Assembly: GCF_003591005.1 (NCBI RefSeq)
Contig: NZ_QYYD01000034.1
Location: 1-45,100 of the forward strand
DNA from: Rhodopseudomonas palustris
Lineage (GTDB): Bacteria > Pseudomonadota > Alphaproteobacteria > Rhizobiales > Xanthobacteraceae
Direction: 5' to 3'
DNA: 45,100 nt
Every line of letters starts with the position of its first letter. The stretch's first letter is position 1. Made by a program: the position numbers and the translations under genes. Below, one piece after another: positions 12,926 to 21,981 of this stretch. Below the pieces are notes generated by a model, which saw nothing but the letters and a program-made list of their open reading frames with translations, searched no databases and was not told the DNA's origin.

Positions 12926-13089
12926 GGTCTCCCTGCATATGCGATCGACGATCCGCCATGGTCGGCACCGCCGGGCCCCGGAGCCGCGGCGCTCGATATC
13001 GGCCGGCTGGCCGCGGGCGCGCCGCATGACATCGCCGCGCGGCCGAACATTCGGATTGAGGTCGTGAGTTGCCACCAATGGCGGTTTGG

Positions 13090-14121
13090 CTAGACGCTGC
13101 GGCTTCCTTCGGCGGCTTTGAGCGTCTGCCCGAGCAGATCGACGCGGCCGCCAAGTCGCGGAATGAATTCTCGTTGATCGAGCCCCCGACTCTCGGAATT
13201 CAGCTGAGCGAAGTAGAGGCTGAGCCAGCCGATCTCCTTCGGTTTCACCTGCTCTCCAAATCTCTTGTCCAGCGTGCGAGCCGACAGATTGTCCACCAGA
13301 TTATCGAGATAGTGCTTGAGCTTTCCGGGAGGCGGAGGCAACTCCGAACCCAGATGCTGAAGGCGATAAAAGATGTAGAGCGGCTGCGCGCCGAAGTAGA
13401 AATAGTGAACGGCGCGCTGACCGCGACCAAGCTCGTGACTCGGTAGGCCTTCATCCGAGATATCGTCGATCGCGTGCTGGTACCAACTCGTGGCGATCGT
13501 CCGTGCCGCGCTGTCCTTGGTGATCGTCGATGCGGCAAGGACACTCATCGCCGCCCACGAGGTCAGATTGTTCTTCGTCTTGCGCTTCTGATAGAAGGCG
13601 ATCACGTCCTTGGTTAGTTTTTCCAACCACGGGCGAATGTGGGGATCGGCCTCCGCGGCGTTCCGCAAATCGCTCTTCAGAATGACGAGGGCCAACGTGC
13701 CGAGCACCCAACCCTGGACAAACCTGCCGTTGGGCGTGTCCGGCTTGTCGAGAAACGCGCTGTTCTGAGCCCAGCTTCGAAGAATTTGAAGCAGGCAAGA
13801 TCGCACGACGCCCGAACGATCTCGCAAGCTTGCGTCCGCCAAAATCGACACGACCGATTGGAAATGGCGGGTCGGTGCAACCAAATAGGTGTTCGTGGCC
13901 CACAGCCTGAAGTCCATCTCCGACCGTGTTTGATCGCCCTTGCGATAAACGCTGGTCGCTTCGATCTGCCGTATGACGGGGCCGACGGTCGGACACAGCA
14001 GGGCGCAGGCTGATCTTTGGCCGAACGCCGAGCCGACCGACGGTGCAACCAACACCAGCGGCCGTAAGGCAACTCGCCAGAAAACGGCTGCCAGACGCGC
14101 GCGGATCCCGTGAAGTTGCAT
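13090..14121 (-). CDS. Alginate-lyase-like (PL5-type) exported protein, catalytic His replaced
   Basis: The protein is homologous over its whole length to the one at 21982-22995; both share CP-x-x-GPVI near the N-terminus, PTRHFQ, and EFIPRL-x-GRVD near the C-terminus. The layout resembles PL5 mannuronate lyases (AlgL). In that family an NNH motif supplies the catalytic histidine; here it reads NNL (residues 184-186), and a second conserved His in the RAxxYH segment is Phe. The fold is probably kept while lyase activity may be lost. I chose the ATG at 14121 (343 residues) over a TTG at 14163; it gives a positively charged then hydrophobic signal-like N-terminus, so export to the periplasm is likely. 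It is transcribed away from the other accessory genes and has no clear terminator. Confidence 0.72.
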   Translation of the reverse strand: MQLHGIRARLAAVFWRVALRPLVLVAPSVGSAFGQRSACALLCPTVGPVIRQIEATSVYRKGDQTRSEMDFRLWATNTYLVAPTRHFQSVVSILADASLRDRSGVVRSCLLQILRSWAQNSAFLDKPDTPNGRFVQGWVLGTLALVILKSDLRNAAEADPHIRPWLEKLTKDVIAFYQKRKTKNNLTSWAAMSVLAASTITKDSAARTIATSWYQHAIDDISDEGLPSHELGRGQRAVHYFYFGAQPLYIFYRLQHLGSELPPPPGKLKHYLDNLVDNLSARTLDKRFGEQVKPKEIGWLSLYFAQLNSESRGLDQREFIPRLGGRVDLLGQTLKAAEGSRSV

Positions 14122-14472
14122 GGGCGAGGGCCTGACTAAATGGCGGGGCCAAGGAAAGCGCAATGGGCATCGGCGGTGCGTCGACGCCTCGGCTCCGAAG
14201 CCGCGCCGCGGAGTGCCGTTGCCGACCGCTTACGTCCTGCGAGCATCCCCTCGATGTCGATCATCGGTCGCGCGGTCGGTGCAGTACAGCCGAAGCAAAC
14301 ACTATCTGCAAACGGGCCGTGCGCTTGGGTCTCAGGCGAAAGCATCATATCGGGAGCGAAGGCGAACGCCGGCTCGCGGGGAGCGGCATCGCTGCAATGG
14401 CGCCCTGGCTCATCCCGTGTTTGCTGAAGAGCATTCCATGCACCCCTGACGCACATCAACGAGCCGACGGAC
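14122..14472. other. Intergenic region upstream of the left PL5-like gene
   Basis: This 351-base stretch lies between two minus-strand genes. No ORF here has family-like sequence or a good ribosome-binding site, and I see no strong hairpin. It presumably contains the promoter of the left PL5-like gene. Confidence 0.45.
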
Positions 14473-15330
14473 TCACCCGACATTCTCTGGCGTTCGGGTC
14501 TCGATGACGTTCGCCCGCAGTGCTGCAACTCTCTCCGTGATCGCCCTGTTCAGATATCTCCACAGGACCTCACCATATTCCTGATTTTTGTGACGGAGAT
14601 TGTGCCTTGGTACTTGGTCCCATTGGGGGGCATGGCCGGACTCGAAGTTCCTCGAGCCGAGAGCTCCCTCGGAGTACTTGGACGGACATCGATATCCGTC
14701 GACGACTACCTCGGCCGGCACATTTAGCACGCTTATTCCATTTTCGCGATGATAGCGCCGGTACAGCTCCGCTTCATTCTCGCAGATCTCCCGCTTGGCG
14801 GCGGGCGCCAGTCTTGACCAGGCGTCGGGTGTGCGAAGCTCGGGGACGATTTCGGCTGCATCTTCCCGAACCATCGGACGCGGCAGGAAGAAAACGGGGC
14901 GCTCCGGATTTCCCGACTGAATCCCTTCGGCCAGCTTGATCGTGCTCGCAATGGTGCGCTTGTAGTCGCAGGAAGCCTTGAACAGCGCGTAGGACATCGG
15001 CGGCGAGTCGATGAACCTCTCGACGGAGTATCCCGCCGCGTTGATGTTGTTCATCTGCCAAGGGTTGACGGGCGGAACCACGCAGGCAACCAGAACAACG
15101 TCGAATGGCGACATATCGAAGGGCCCGTCCGATCCTGTCGTGAGCGCCCAGAGGTGTCTTTGTGCAGGATTCTCTGCGCTCGGACCGCCCAAGCTGACGC
15201 GATCGTCCTCGAACTCCAGGTCATTCAAGATCTGACTCGAGCCGGCAGCAAAACTGACTTCGAAATCCGACTTATCGACCGCTGCGCGAAGGGTGGCAGC
15301 GTGGGAATTTCCAAGTACCAGAAGCTTCAT
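14473..15330 (-). CDS. SGNH/GNSH-motif hydrolase-like protein
   Basis: A 285-residue protein of unknown specific function. It starts MKLLVLGNSHAATL, where GNSH (7-10) sits exactly where the nucleophile block of SGNH/GDSL hydrolases lies, after the first beta strand. The C-terminal part has a His-rich segment (residues about 245-265, including HAPQWDQ and RHNLRHK) that could hold the catalytic His. No signal peptide is evident. The ATG overlaps the stop of the GSCFA gene by four bases (ATGA), so the two are very likely co-translated. Likely role, by inference: removal or transfer of acyl groups on a glycan. The start at 15330 excludes an upstream extension that would lie inside the GSCFA gene. 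Confidence 0.65.
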   Translation of the reverse strand: MKLLVLGNSHAATLRAAVDKSDFEVSFAAGSSQILNDLEFEDDRVSLGGPSAENPAQRHLWALTTGSDGPFDMSPFDVVLVACVVPPVNPWQMNNINAAGYSVERFIDSPPMSYALFKASCDYKRTIASTIKLAEGIQSGNPERPVFFLPRPMVREDAAEIVPELRTPDAWSRLAPAAKREICENEAELYRRYHRENGISVLNVPAEVVVDGYRCPSKYSEGALGSRNFESGHAPQWDQVPRHNLRHKNQEYGEVLWRYLNRAITERVAALRANVIETRTPENVG

Positions 15331-16415
15331 GGAGTCGCTTCCGCGCCCGCGGGCGGAGCAAATGCGGCGAGGATCGCTTCGTCGCAAACGATCTCGTCTT
15401 CGGCTTTCTCCAGATTGTCCAGAACCGAATCCGAGCGAACAGAAGGAGCGAGCGGAGCTATCGGTTCGTGGGCGTGAGCCGCGAAGAAGGTTGCCATCAC
15501 GTGCTCGACGCTCTCCGGGCGAACGTCCCGGAGATTCTGAGTGTAGTGGACGGTGCTGCTCCAGGAATTGGTGATGATCTCGTAGGATGGGAAATAGTCC
15601 ACGTCATCGTAGCGGTCGGCGAGCAAGCCGGCGACGGAGCGCAGCGTGGATTTCGAATAGCTCGTCGCAACCATCACGTGGTTGCTGGTTGCGGTCGCCG
15701 CGAGTGGGACGGGCGAGACCGTGACCAGAAAGCGCGCATTGGGTTGCTGAGCCCTGATGAGTTTGCGACATTCTTCGAAATCGTCCAGGACTTCGCTGAA
15801 ACTCAGATTCCTGAAGCGGTGGCGCGACGGGTCGAACGAGCCCGCGATGGTGCCCGGCGCCGAGGGATAAACCGTCCCCGAGGGATGGTGCTCCCAGACC
15901 TCAGTCAATCCGAATGTGAAGATGAACACGTCCAGCTGGCGCATCAGATCTCGTACTTGCCGCAGGTGGTACTCCCTGTGACGCCGGACCTCGTCTTCGC
16001 TGTCGAAGCCGCTCGGCTCGATCGAAGGGCGCAACGCGTCGCAGAACCCACCGTCCTTCGCCTGCCAGACGGCATCGGTCGGACTGAAGAGCCCGAGCGA
16101 CTCTCTCAGCAATTGCAGCAGCTGTCTGGTCGTGTAGACGTTTCCATAGCGCGCGGAAAACATGCCGAAGCCGAACTGCCCGTATTGCTGTTTCGGCAGA
16201 TTTTCAGGAGCAGGCTCCGCGTCCAGAACCTGGAAGCCTCGTCTCCGCAATTGATGTCCGATGTGCTGTGCAAAGCAGCTGCCGGCGGTCATGATTTTGT
16301 CGCTCGGCAGGATAGGCCATTTCGGGCGATAGATGTTTATCGGCAGCCCGTCCTGACTGAGAGCGCTTTTCCAATAAGCCTTTCGACCCAGGTTATGGTA
16401 GGGATTTCTTGCCAT
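15327..16415 (-). CDS. GSCFA-domain protein
   Basis: A 362-residue protein with the defining GSCFAQHI motif at 45-52, which corresponds to the SGNH nucleophile block. GSCFA proteins are SGNH-like and are commonly found near polysaccharide genes; their exact reaction is not established. Further family-like segments are FTFGLTEVWEH and DFEECRKLIRAQQPNARFLV in the middle and DVRPESVEHVM near the end. I chose the ATG at 16415 because AGGAG lies ten bases upstream and the sequence after it (MARNPYHNLGRKAYWKSAL) looks like the conserved beginning; the in-frame upstream extension does not. It is divergent from the heparinase-like gene across a 299-base region that should hold both promoters. Confidence 0.8.
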   Translation of the reverse strand: MARNPYHNLGRKAYWKSALSQDGLPINIYRPKWPILPSDKIMTAGSCFAQHIGHQLRRRGFQVLDAEPAPENLPKQQYGQFGFGMFSARYGNVYTTRQLLQLLRESLGLFSPTDAVWQAKDGGFCDALRPSIEPSGFDSEDEVRRHREYHLRQVRDLMRQLDVFIFTFGLTEVWEHHPSGTVYPSAPGTIAGSFDPSRHRFRNLSFSEVLDDFEECRKLIRAQQPNARFLVTVSPVPLAATATSNHVMVATSYSKSTLRSVAGLLADRYDDVDYFPSYEIITNSWSSTVHYTQNLRDVRPESVEHVMATFFAAHAHEPIAPLAPSVRSDSVLDNLEKAEDEIVCDEAILAAFAPPAGAEATP

Positions 16416-16714
16416 CTGTGAAGCGCTCCTGACGGGCGTCCCGTTAAGTTGCGAGATCAGACGAGGTTGCCGAGATCCGATGTTCGATACTACCCGACCA
16501 TCGGCGGCAAGCCAAGCAGCCGAAGCGTCTGCAGCAAGAGAGCCATGGTGTCGCAGGAGACAGATAGAATTGTCGCCGAAGCCTGAAGACGCCAAACTCG
16601 GAAATCTCGCGAAGCGGTTGATGGTTCCTGACGGCGCGACACGCTTGGTGTTACGACAGCAACTATCTTGGAGACAGCGCGCCTTCTAGCGCCGCGCATG
16701 TTTTAGGTTAAATT

Positions 16715-18352
16715 GTGCTCACCGAAAGTTTCAAGAACAGAACGATGCAGGAAACTCTCAAGCAGAAAGTCCCGGGATCCGGCGGCGAAGCGACGCAATT
16801 GCAGGCGGAAGATCTCTATATCTGGAGCACATTCAACGACTACGAGAAGCAAACCAACGAAGGCTTTCGGCCGCGAAAGGATCGGCCTGCGGTCCGGCTG
16901 GTTGTGCCCATCGACTGGGCGCTGAGCCCATTTGAAGACTCGAACTGGCTGTTCCATTTGCACAGCTGGCGCATGATCGACCCGATCATGAAGGAATGGT
17001 TCGCGCGGCCGAACTCAGCGCTGGTCGAGGAAATGTGGTCCTACGCCGCCGACTGGTGGCGATATCACAAGAACGGTGGCCGATGTGCAATGAGCTGGTA
17101 CGACATGGCTGTCGGCGTTCGTGCAATCCGGCTGGCTTTCTTCCTGCAACTGCACCGTGATGGCCAGCTCACGCTTTCCGCGGCGGACCAGACCACTCTT
17201 GCTGAACTCGTGAACGCACATGCTGCCGATCTTCGCGACCCGGCCAAGCTTGCCAGATCAAACCACGGGATATTTCAGGCAGTCGGTTACAGGTTGCTCG
17301 GTCGCCAAGCGCCGGCCTGTGAGTTGCTTGCCGATAGCGAGGTCGGATCGGCCGCGTACATGCAGGAGATCTTGGACGCGCAATACACCCCGGAGGGCAT
17401 TCAAAAAGAGCACTCGCCGGGGTATCACATCTGGGTTTCGGGATTGCTCCGTGACCTCCGCGTTGCCGAGTGGTTCGCGGAGGTTCCTCTCATCACGCAG
17501 CGTGTCCAGGCGGCGATCGAGAATCAGGGCTGGTTCATCCAGTCCGATGGCGTGGTGGCCCGGATTGGTGATACGCGCGCCAGAAGGGAGCCGCCGAAAT
17601 CGCTGTCTCCGTCGCCGGGCTGGGAAACGAACGAATACGCGGTCGGGGATTTCTCAAAATCTGGTTGGATCATCATTCGGTCCCGACCTCAGGTGCCGAT
17701 CGAACAGCAATCCATGCTGTTCTTTACGGCCATGGCACACAGCTATACGCACAAGCATGCGGACGACCTCAGTTTCGAATGGTTCGACCGTGGGCGCAGG
17801 ATCCTGATCGACAGCGGCCTGTATTCGTTTCATCGGGACGAAATGAGGCACTATGTGGAAACCTCGGCCGCGCATAATACGGTCGATTTCGCCGATCGCA
17901 GCATAGGGCGTTCGGACACCGCCCCGTACGGATCGGGTCTGGCCGCTCCGCAGTTTGCCGAGGATGGTTTCGTGCTGTCGGGCAAAGTGTGCAAACGAGC
18001 CAAGAAATTCGACCACTCCCGCAGATTGATTTGGAAGCCAGGCCGGTCTTTGGCTATCAGCGACCATCTGGTGGCCGAGAAGACCTACAAATTTGTCAGC
18101 CGGCTGCATTTCGATACGAATCTGACGCTGCACAATCTGGGTGCGGACATCGTCGCCGCATTCCGGGGCAGGGCGATCGCAAAAATCGTCCCTCCATCGG
18201 AAGCATCCGTTCAAATTGTCCGAGCCAGGGAAGGGGATTTGCTCGGCTGGGAATCGCCGGATTATCGGGTGATAAAGCCCGTCAGTGTGATCGAAGCCTA
18301 TCTGCCAGAACAACTGGAAATGATTTCCGAATGGACGTTAACTCTCATTTAG
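16715..18352 (+). CDS. Heparinase II/III-like polysaccharide lyase
   Basis: The 545-residue protein has an alpha-helical N-terminal half and a beta-rich C-terminal half, the layout of the heparinase II/III family. Candidate catalytic residues are visible: Asn183-His184 in RSNHGIFQ, Tyr237 in HSPGYHIW, and His346/His348 in YTHKHADDLSFEW. These parallel the His-Tyr-His set of heparinase II. No signal peptide is seen with either the GTG at 16715 or the ATG at 16745, so location is uncertain; such proteins also occur in bacterial exopolysaccharide clusters. The GTG is kept because AGG lies upstream, but the ATG is possible. A methyltransferase gene follows after 23 bases. Confidence 0.82.
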   Translation: MLTESFKNRTMQETLKQKVPGSGGEATQLQAEDLYIWSTFNDYEKQTNEGFRPRKDRPAVRLVVPIDWALSPFEDSNWLFHLHSWRMIDPIMKEWFARPNSALVEEMWSYAADWWRYHKNGGRCAMSWYDMAVGVRAIRLAFFLQLHRDGQLTLSAADQTTLAELVNAHAADLRDPAKLARSNHGIFQAVGYRLLGRQAPACELLADSEVGSAAYMQEILDAQYTPEGIQKEHSPGYHIWVSGLLRDLRVAEWFAEVPLITQRVQAAIENQGWFIQSDGVVARIGDTRARREPPKSLSPSPGWETNEYAVGDFSKSGWIIIRSRPQVPIEQQSMLFFTAMAHSYTHKHADDLSFEWFDRGRRILIDSGLYSFHRDEMRHYVETSAAHNTVDFADRSIGRSDTAPYGSGLAAPQFAEDGFVLSGKVCKRAKKFDHSRRLIWKPGRSLAISDHLVAEKTYKFVSRLHFDTNLTLHNLGADIVAAFRGRAIAKIVPPSEASVQIVRAREGDLLGWESPDYRVIKPVSVIEAYLPEQLEMISEWTLTLI

Positions 18353-18375
18353 CGTTCGAAGGAAGGAACGAGCGA

Positions 18376-18993
18376 ATGTCGGACGGCATATCAGCGAACG
18401 AATACTGGAATAAGAGGAAGACACAGCTCTACTATCAGGTGGTGCAAGTTCTTTCGCAAAAGCTGGCGGTGCGGGCGAAGTCGGTCGTGGACGTGGGATC
18501 GAACCAGTGTCCCTACCTCGAGTGGTTTCCGGATGTGCCGCATCGAACCTCACTCGATCTGCGAAAGCCCTTCGTCGGACCGGGGATCAAATCGATCAAA
18601 GCGGACTTTCTCGCCTGGGACGCAGGCCGGACTTACGACCTGGCGTTGTGTCTGCAAGTCCTCGAGCATATTCCACGCGCCGATCTAGCGGCGAAGAAGC
18701 TTCTCGACGTGGCGAAGACGGTCGTCGTGAGCGTTCCATACAAATGGCCTGTCGGCACGGTCAGTACTCATGTGCACGATCCGGTCGACGAACAAAAAAT
18801 GCTGGACTGGTTCGGTCGAAAGCCCAATTTTTCGTACCTGTGCCGGGAGGTCAACATAGACGCCGACCGGCTCATTCACGTCTATGAAAGAAACGATCTG
18901 GCCTGGAAGTTCACCAATCAAAGGAACGCGCTTCTCAAACAGATGAAGACGGCCGGAGGTGAGGCTGGTCCGTCGGCCGTAGCGAGCGCGTGA
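18376..18993 (+). CDS. Class I SAM-dependent methyltransferase
   Basis: A 205-residue protein with a Rossmann-type SAM site: VVDVGSNQCPY (37-47) is motif I, SLDLRKPF supplies the acidic residue of motif II, and LCLQVLEHIPR matches the type-11 methyltransferase motif. The substrate is unknown; a sugar or lipid of a surface glycan is plausible from context. The ATG at 18376 is preceded by an AAGGAAGGA ribosome-binding site; earlier in-frame starts would overlap the heparinase-like gene. It is the second gene of the plus-strand pair. Confidence 0.78.
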   Translation: MSDGISANEYWNKRKTQLYYQVVQVLSQKLAVRAKSVVDVGSNQCPYLEWFPDVPHRTSLDLRKPFVGPGIKSIKADFLAWDAGRTYDLALCLQVLEHIPRADLAAKKLLDVAKTVVVSVPYKWPVGTVSTHVHDPVDEQKMLDWFGRKPNFSYLCREVNIDADRLIHVYERNDLAWKFTNQRNALLKQMKTAGGEAGPSAVASA

Positions 18994-19003
18994 GAGCCGG
19001 GTT

Positions 19004-19042
19004 GTCGGCGTGGCTGGCCTTGTATAAGTCACGCCGACTTTA
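19004..19042 (+). terminator. Terminator between convergent genes
   Basis: A 9-bp stem GTCGGCGTG/CACGCCGAC (19004-19012 with 19030-19038) with a 17-base loop is followed by TTTAT. It lies just after the methyltransferase and faces the end of the minus-strand glycosyltransferase, so it may serve the plus strand only. Confidence 0.6.
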
Positions 19043-19156
19043 TCATCGTTGGGACGATGGCCGGACGTGCGTCATTGGTTGCGATGGCGCTGGTGTCCGT
19101 CGTCGATGGTCGAGGGCAGCGCTGAACTGAGACCCGAGGTCGGACGCCGCGTCTCG

Positions 19157-21235
19157 TCAGGTCACCGCGATCTCGTCGGGCGCAACGAACTGCCTGGGGT
19201 TATGGCCGATCGGGATGATCATCGATTTGCCGGCCAGGATGTTGTCGAAATGCCAGCCGACCCAGTTCTCCCAGTATTTCAGACGCACCGGCGAATACCT
19301 GAACTCGTCGAAGGCGGTGACGCCGGCGGTGGTCAGTGAATTCTCATGGTGCAGGCCGAGCGCCAGGACGTCATCCATCTCCTCGACATTGGCAGCGCCG
19401 AAAGAGCTTTTGATCCGCCAGAGCATCTCGGTGTCGGCGCCGGTGCGGACGGAATCGAACACGCCGATCTTGTCGAACACCGCGCGCCTGATGAAGGTCG
19501 ACGCCGGATTTCGGTGAACGAAACCGCCCCCCTTGCGGAGGATCGACTCGCCTTCCGACGTCATCCTGATCCAGCTCGACACGGTCGTGATCAGATCACG
19601 CTCGGTCATCCGCTTCAGGTGCGTCTCCAGTCGTTGCGGATGCATCCAGTCATCGGAATCGTGGAACGTGATGTATTCGCCCTTGGCTTCGACGACGGCC
19701 TGGTTCTTCGAACAATAGGTCCCCATATTGTAGTCGTTGAAGATGTACTTCACGCGCGGGTATCGCAGAGCCAGGTTCTTGATGATCGCGCGGGAATTGT
19801 CGGTGCTGCAATCGTCGACGATGATCAGTTCGAAATTGCCATAGGTCTGGTTGACGATGCTCTTGACCGCATGCTCGATGGTGGCCGCCGAATTGAACGA
19901 CGTCATGACGATCGTGATCAGTGGATGATCGAGCTTCTTGTGGCTGAGCCGTTCGCCGAACCCGAACAGTGAGTTGGAGTCGTCGATGAGAAGGTCTTTG
20001 CCCGTGAGTCCCTGAGACTCGAAATGATTGCACATGTGCTGGCGCCAGGCCGATTTCGATCCGTGCCGGAGTGCAAAGTTCGCGAAGCTCGTATGGACGT
20101 CGGGGTGGGGCCGCTCGCGCTCCTTCAGGCCTCTCAGCAGCCGTACCGCCGTGGCCTGATCGCCGCGCCGATGCAGAAAATCCGCGATCGACACGATCTG
20201 GTTGGGATTGAGCTCCTTTCCGCATTCCATCGAGGTGCGGAGAAGTTGCTCGGCCTTGTCCGGAGCCGTCTGCATGATGAAATCGCCGAGCAGGAAGTAG
20301 GCTTCCCAGTCGAGCGGGTAGGTGGCGATGAGCTCCTCGTATTGCCTGATTCCGACGTCGGCGCGGCCCGATCGGACCGCAGCCAGCGCTCGCAGCTTGT
20401 ACAACCGGTTGATCTCGGATTCCGAGAACAACACCAACTCGCTGGCTCTGGAGTGCAGATTGTCGGCCAGCTGGAAAGCGGTCTCGCTCATGAAGAATTT
20501 GAGAAACACACGCGCGGCAGTGAACGTCACGTAGTCTCTGACCGGCTTCTTGATGCTCGGGTTCTTCTGACACTGGTGATAGAGCCAGATTACTCCAGGG
20601 CCCGGATCCTTTTTATGAAGATCGAGGATCTGTCCGCGCGCGCTCTTGTCCTGGCCCGTGAGAATTTTCTCGAACACCTTGACGGCGGCATCGGTCGCCC
20701 CTTCGGAAAGGGATCGCGACGTACCGAGCTCGACGGCGGGTGCCGCGGGCGTAACAGGCGTGGCGGAAGAGGCCGGAGCGGCAGCGGCGGCTGATGGGGC
20801 GTCGTTGTTCGACTCTGAAGGCGCGGGCGCCGTCGACACGCTGGCGATCGCGTCCATAAAGGCTTCGACACGGCCGCTGTCGCCCAGCGTCTTCTTCAAC
20901 TGTCGGCAGAGGTCGGCATCCGTGACGATGAGCCGCATCAGGTCCGACCAGTTCTTCGTCGTAGACAGGCTCTTGATCGAGGCTGCACCGAGCGGGATGT
21001 GCGCCTTGACCCATCTGATGTCGTCTGCGTCCAGATGCAGACGACGCTCTTCATGAACAGTTTCGCGCCGCTCCAACAGAGGCTCGATGGCGCTCGACCG
21101 GAATTCGGCGCTGGTGACGATGTTGCAGACAGATTCCGTGATCGAGCGAGCCTGCAATTCGATCATTGCTTTCTCGGAGGGTAGCCTTCCGAGCAGGATG
21201 CGCATCAGCGCCACAACGTCCGATTTTGAGGTCAT
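19157..21235 (-). CDS. Glycosyltransferase family 2 protein with helical N-terminal region
   Basis: A 692-residue protein. The C-terminal GT2 (GT-A fold) domain spans about 437-692: ITIVMTSFNSA begins it, IIVDDCSTD gives the nucleotide-binding aspartates, and HDSDDW (525-530) holds the metal-binding DxD. Residues about 1-120 contain a segment like those linked to GT and DUF4214 proteins (LLGRLPSEK ... VTSAEFR). An Ala/Pro/Ser linker (about 125-165) is followed by TPR-like helices (about 240-420). It probably transfers a sugar to a surface glycan or protein. Start uncertain: the ATG at 21235 lacks a well-spaced ribosome-binding site, and a nearby TTG at 21241 is an alternative. It lies 53 bases downstream of the methyltransferase at 21289. 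Confidence 0.8.
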   Translation of the reverse strand: MTSKSDVVALMRILLGRLPSEKAMIELQARSITESVCNIVTSAEFRSSAIEPLLERRETVHEERRLHLDADDIRWVKAHIPLGAASIKSLSTTKNWSDLMRLIVTDADLCRQLKKTLGDSGRVEAFMDAIASVSTAPAPSESNNDAPSAAAAAPASSATPVTPAAPAVELGTSRSLSEGATDAAVKVFEKILTGQDKSARGQILDLHKKDPGPGVIWLYHQCQKNPSIKKPVRDYVTFTAARVFLKFFMSETAFQLADNLHSRASELVLFSESEINRLYKLRALAAVRSGRADVGIRQYEELIATYPLDWEAYFLLGDFIMQTAPDKAEQLLRTSMECGKELNPNQIVSIADFLHRRGDQATAVRLLRGLKERERPHPDVHTSFANFALRHGSKSAWRQHMCNHFESQGLTGKDLLIDDSNSLFGFGERLSHKKLDHPLITIVMTSFNSAATIEHAVKSIVNQTYGNFELIIVDDCSTDNSRAIIKNLALRYPRVKYIFNDYNMGTYCSKNQAVVEAKGEYITFHDSDDWMHPQRLETHLKRMTERDLITTVSSWIRMTSEGESILRKGGGFVHRNPASTFIRRAVFDKIGVFDSVRTGADTEMLWRIKSSFGAANVEEMDDVLALGLHHENSLTTAGVTAFDEFRYSPVRLKYWENWVGWHFDNILAGKSMIIPIGHNPRQFVAPDEIAVT

Positions 21236-21288
21236 CACCAATGCCGCGCTTAGGTCCTTGCCTGAAGGGTCGATCGGGAGACGATGAT

Positions 21289-21873
21289 CTAGATCGGCTT
21301 GCGTCTGATCATCACCTGCGAGCCCTTCCAGAGGACGTCGTATTCGCCGGCCTTGTAATCCAGAAACGCGTTGATGGCGTCGTGCGGCCGCTGATCTGCG
21401 GGCCGATCGAGCTTCCACTGATAATCGTCCCAAATCATGACGCCGCCTTCGCGGAGCATCGCCCAGGCCATGATCGACATCACCAAGGTGGGATCCCGCA
21501 TCTTGCCGGCATCGAGATAGATGATCTGGTAGCGCTTCTTTTGAGCGATCAAGTCGTCAAGGTGAGAAATCGCCTTGCCCTTGAGTTTGGTGACGCGGTC
21601 GCCGAATTCGGCGAGGTTGCTGTCGAAGCGGTTCTCGAATTCGCCGTTGAACAGATCGATGCAGGTCAGGTGGGCTTGGGGGAAGTGGTTGAGGATGAAA
21701 ATCGCGGAGCGACCCTCGAAGCTGCCGAGTTCTAGAAACCTGATCGGCCGCTTAGTGAAGCCTTTGAGGTGCGTGGTCCAATGTGGGACCTTGGAAGTGA
21801 ACCAATCTGAGGTCAGCTCTTTGCCCGCATACCACTCTTCGAGGTTGCGGGCATCTTTTTCTTTCAGCTTCAT
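21289..21873 (-). CDS. Class I SAM-dependent methyltransferase (Methyltransf_24-like)
   Basis: A 194-residue protein. FLELGSFEGRSAIF (46-59) is the SAM-binding motif I, CIDLFNGE holds the motif II acidic residue, and MIWDDYQW is typical of the methyltransferase group found with glycan clusters. The sequence YQIIYLDAGKMRDPTL fits the active-site loop. Substrate unknown. It is upstream of, and probably co-transcribed with, the glycosyltransferase, and divergent from the right PL5-like gene across 108 AT-rich bases. It has no close sequence similarity to the methyltransferase at 18376. Confidence 0.8.
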   Translation of the reverse strand: MKLKEKDARNLEEWYAGKELTSDWFTSKVPHWTTHLKGFTKRPIRFLELGSFEGRSAIFILNHFPQAHLTCIDLFNGEFENRFDSNLAEFGDRVTKLKGKAISHLDDLIAQKKRYQIIYLDAGKMRDPTLVMSIMAWAMLREGGVMIWDDYQWKLDRPADQRPHDAINAFLDYKAGEYDVLWKGSQVMIRRKPI

Positions 21874-21981
21874 AAGTGCGCCTTGTTTCGAGAGCGATAA
21901 TCAGTCGCAAATATGTGACTCAGAACTCGACTCTTTTCAACGAAAAAAGCAATCGCAGGTAGGGATGGGGTCGCTATTCGG

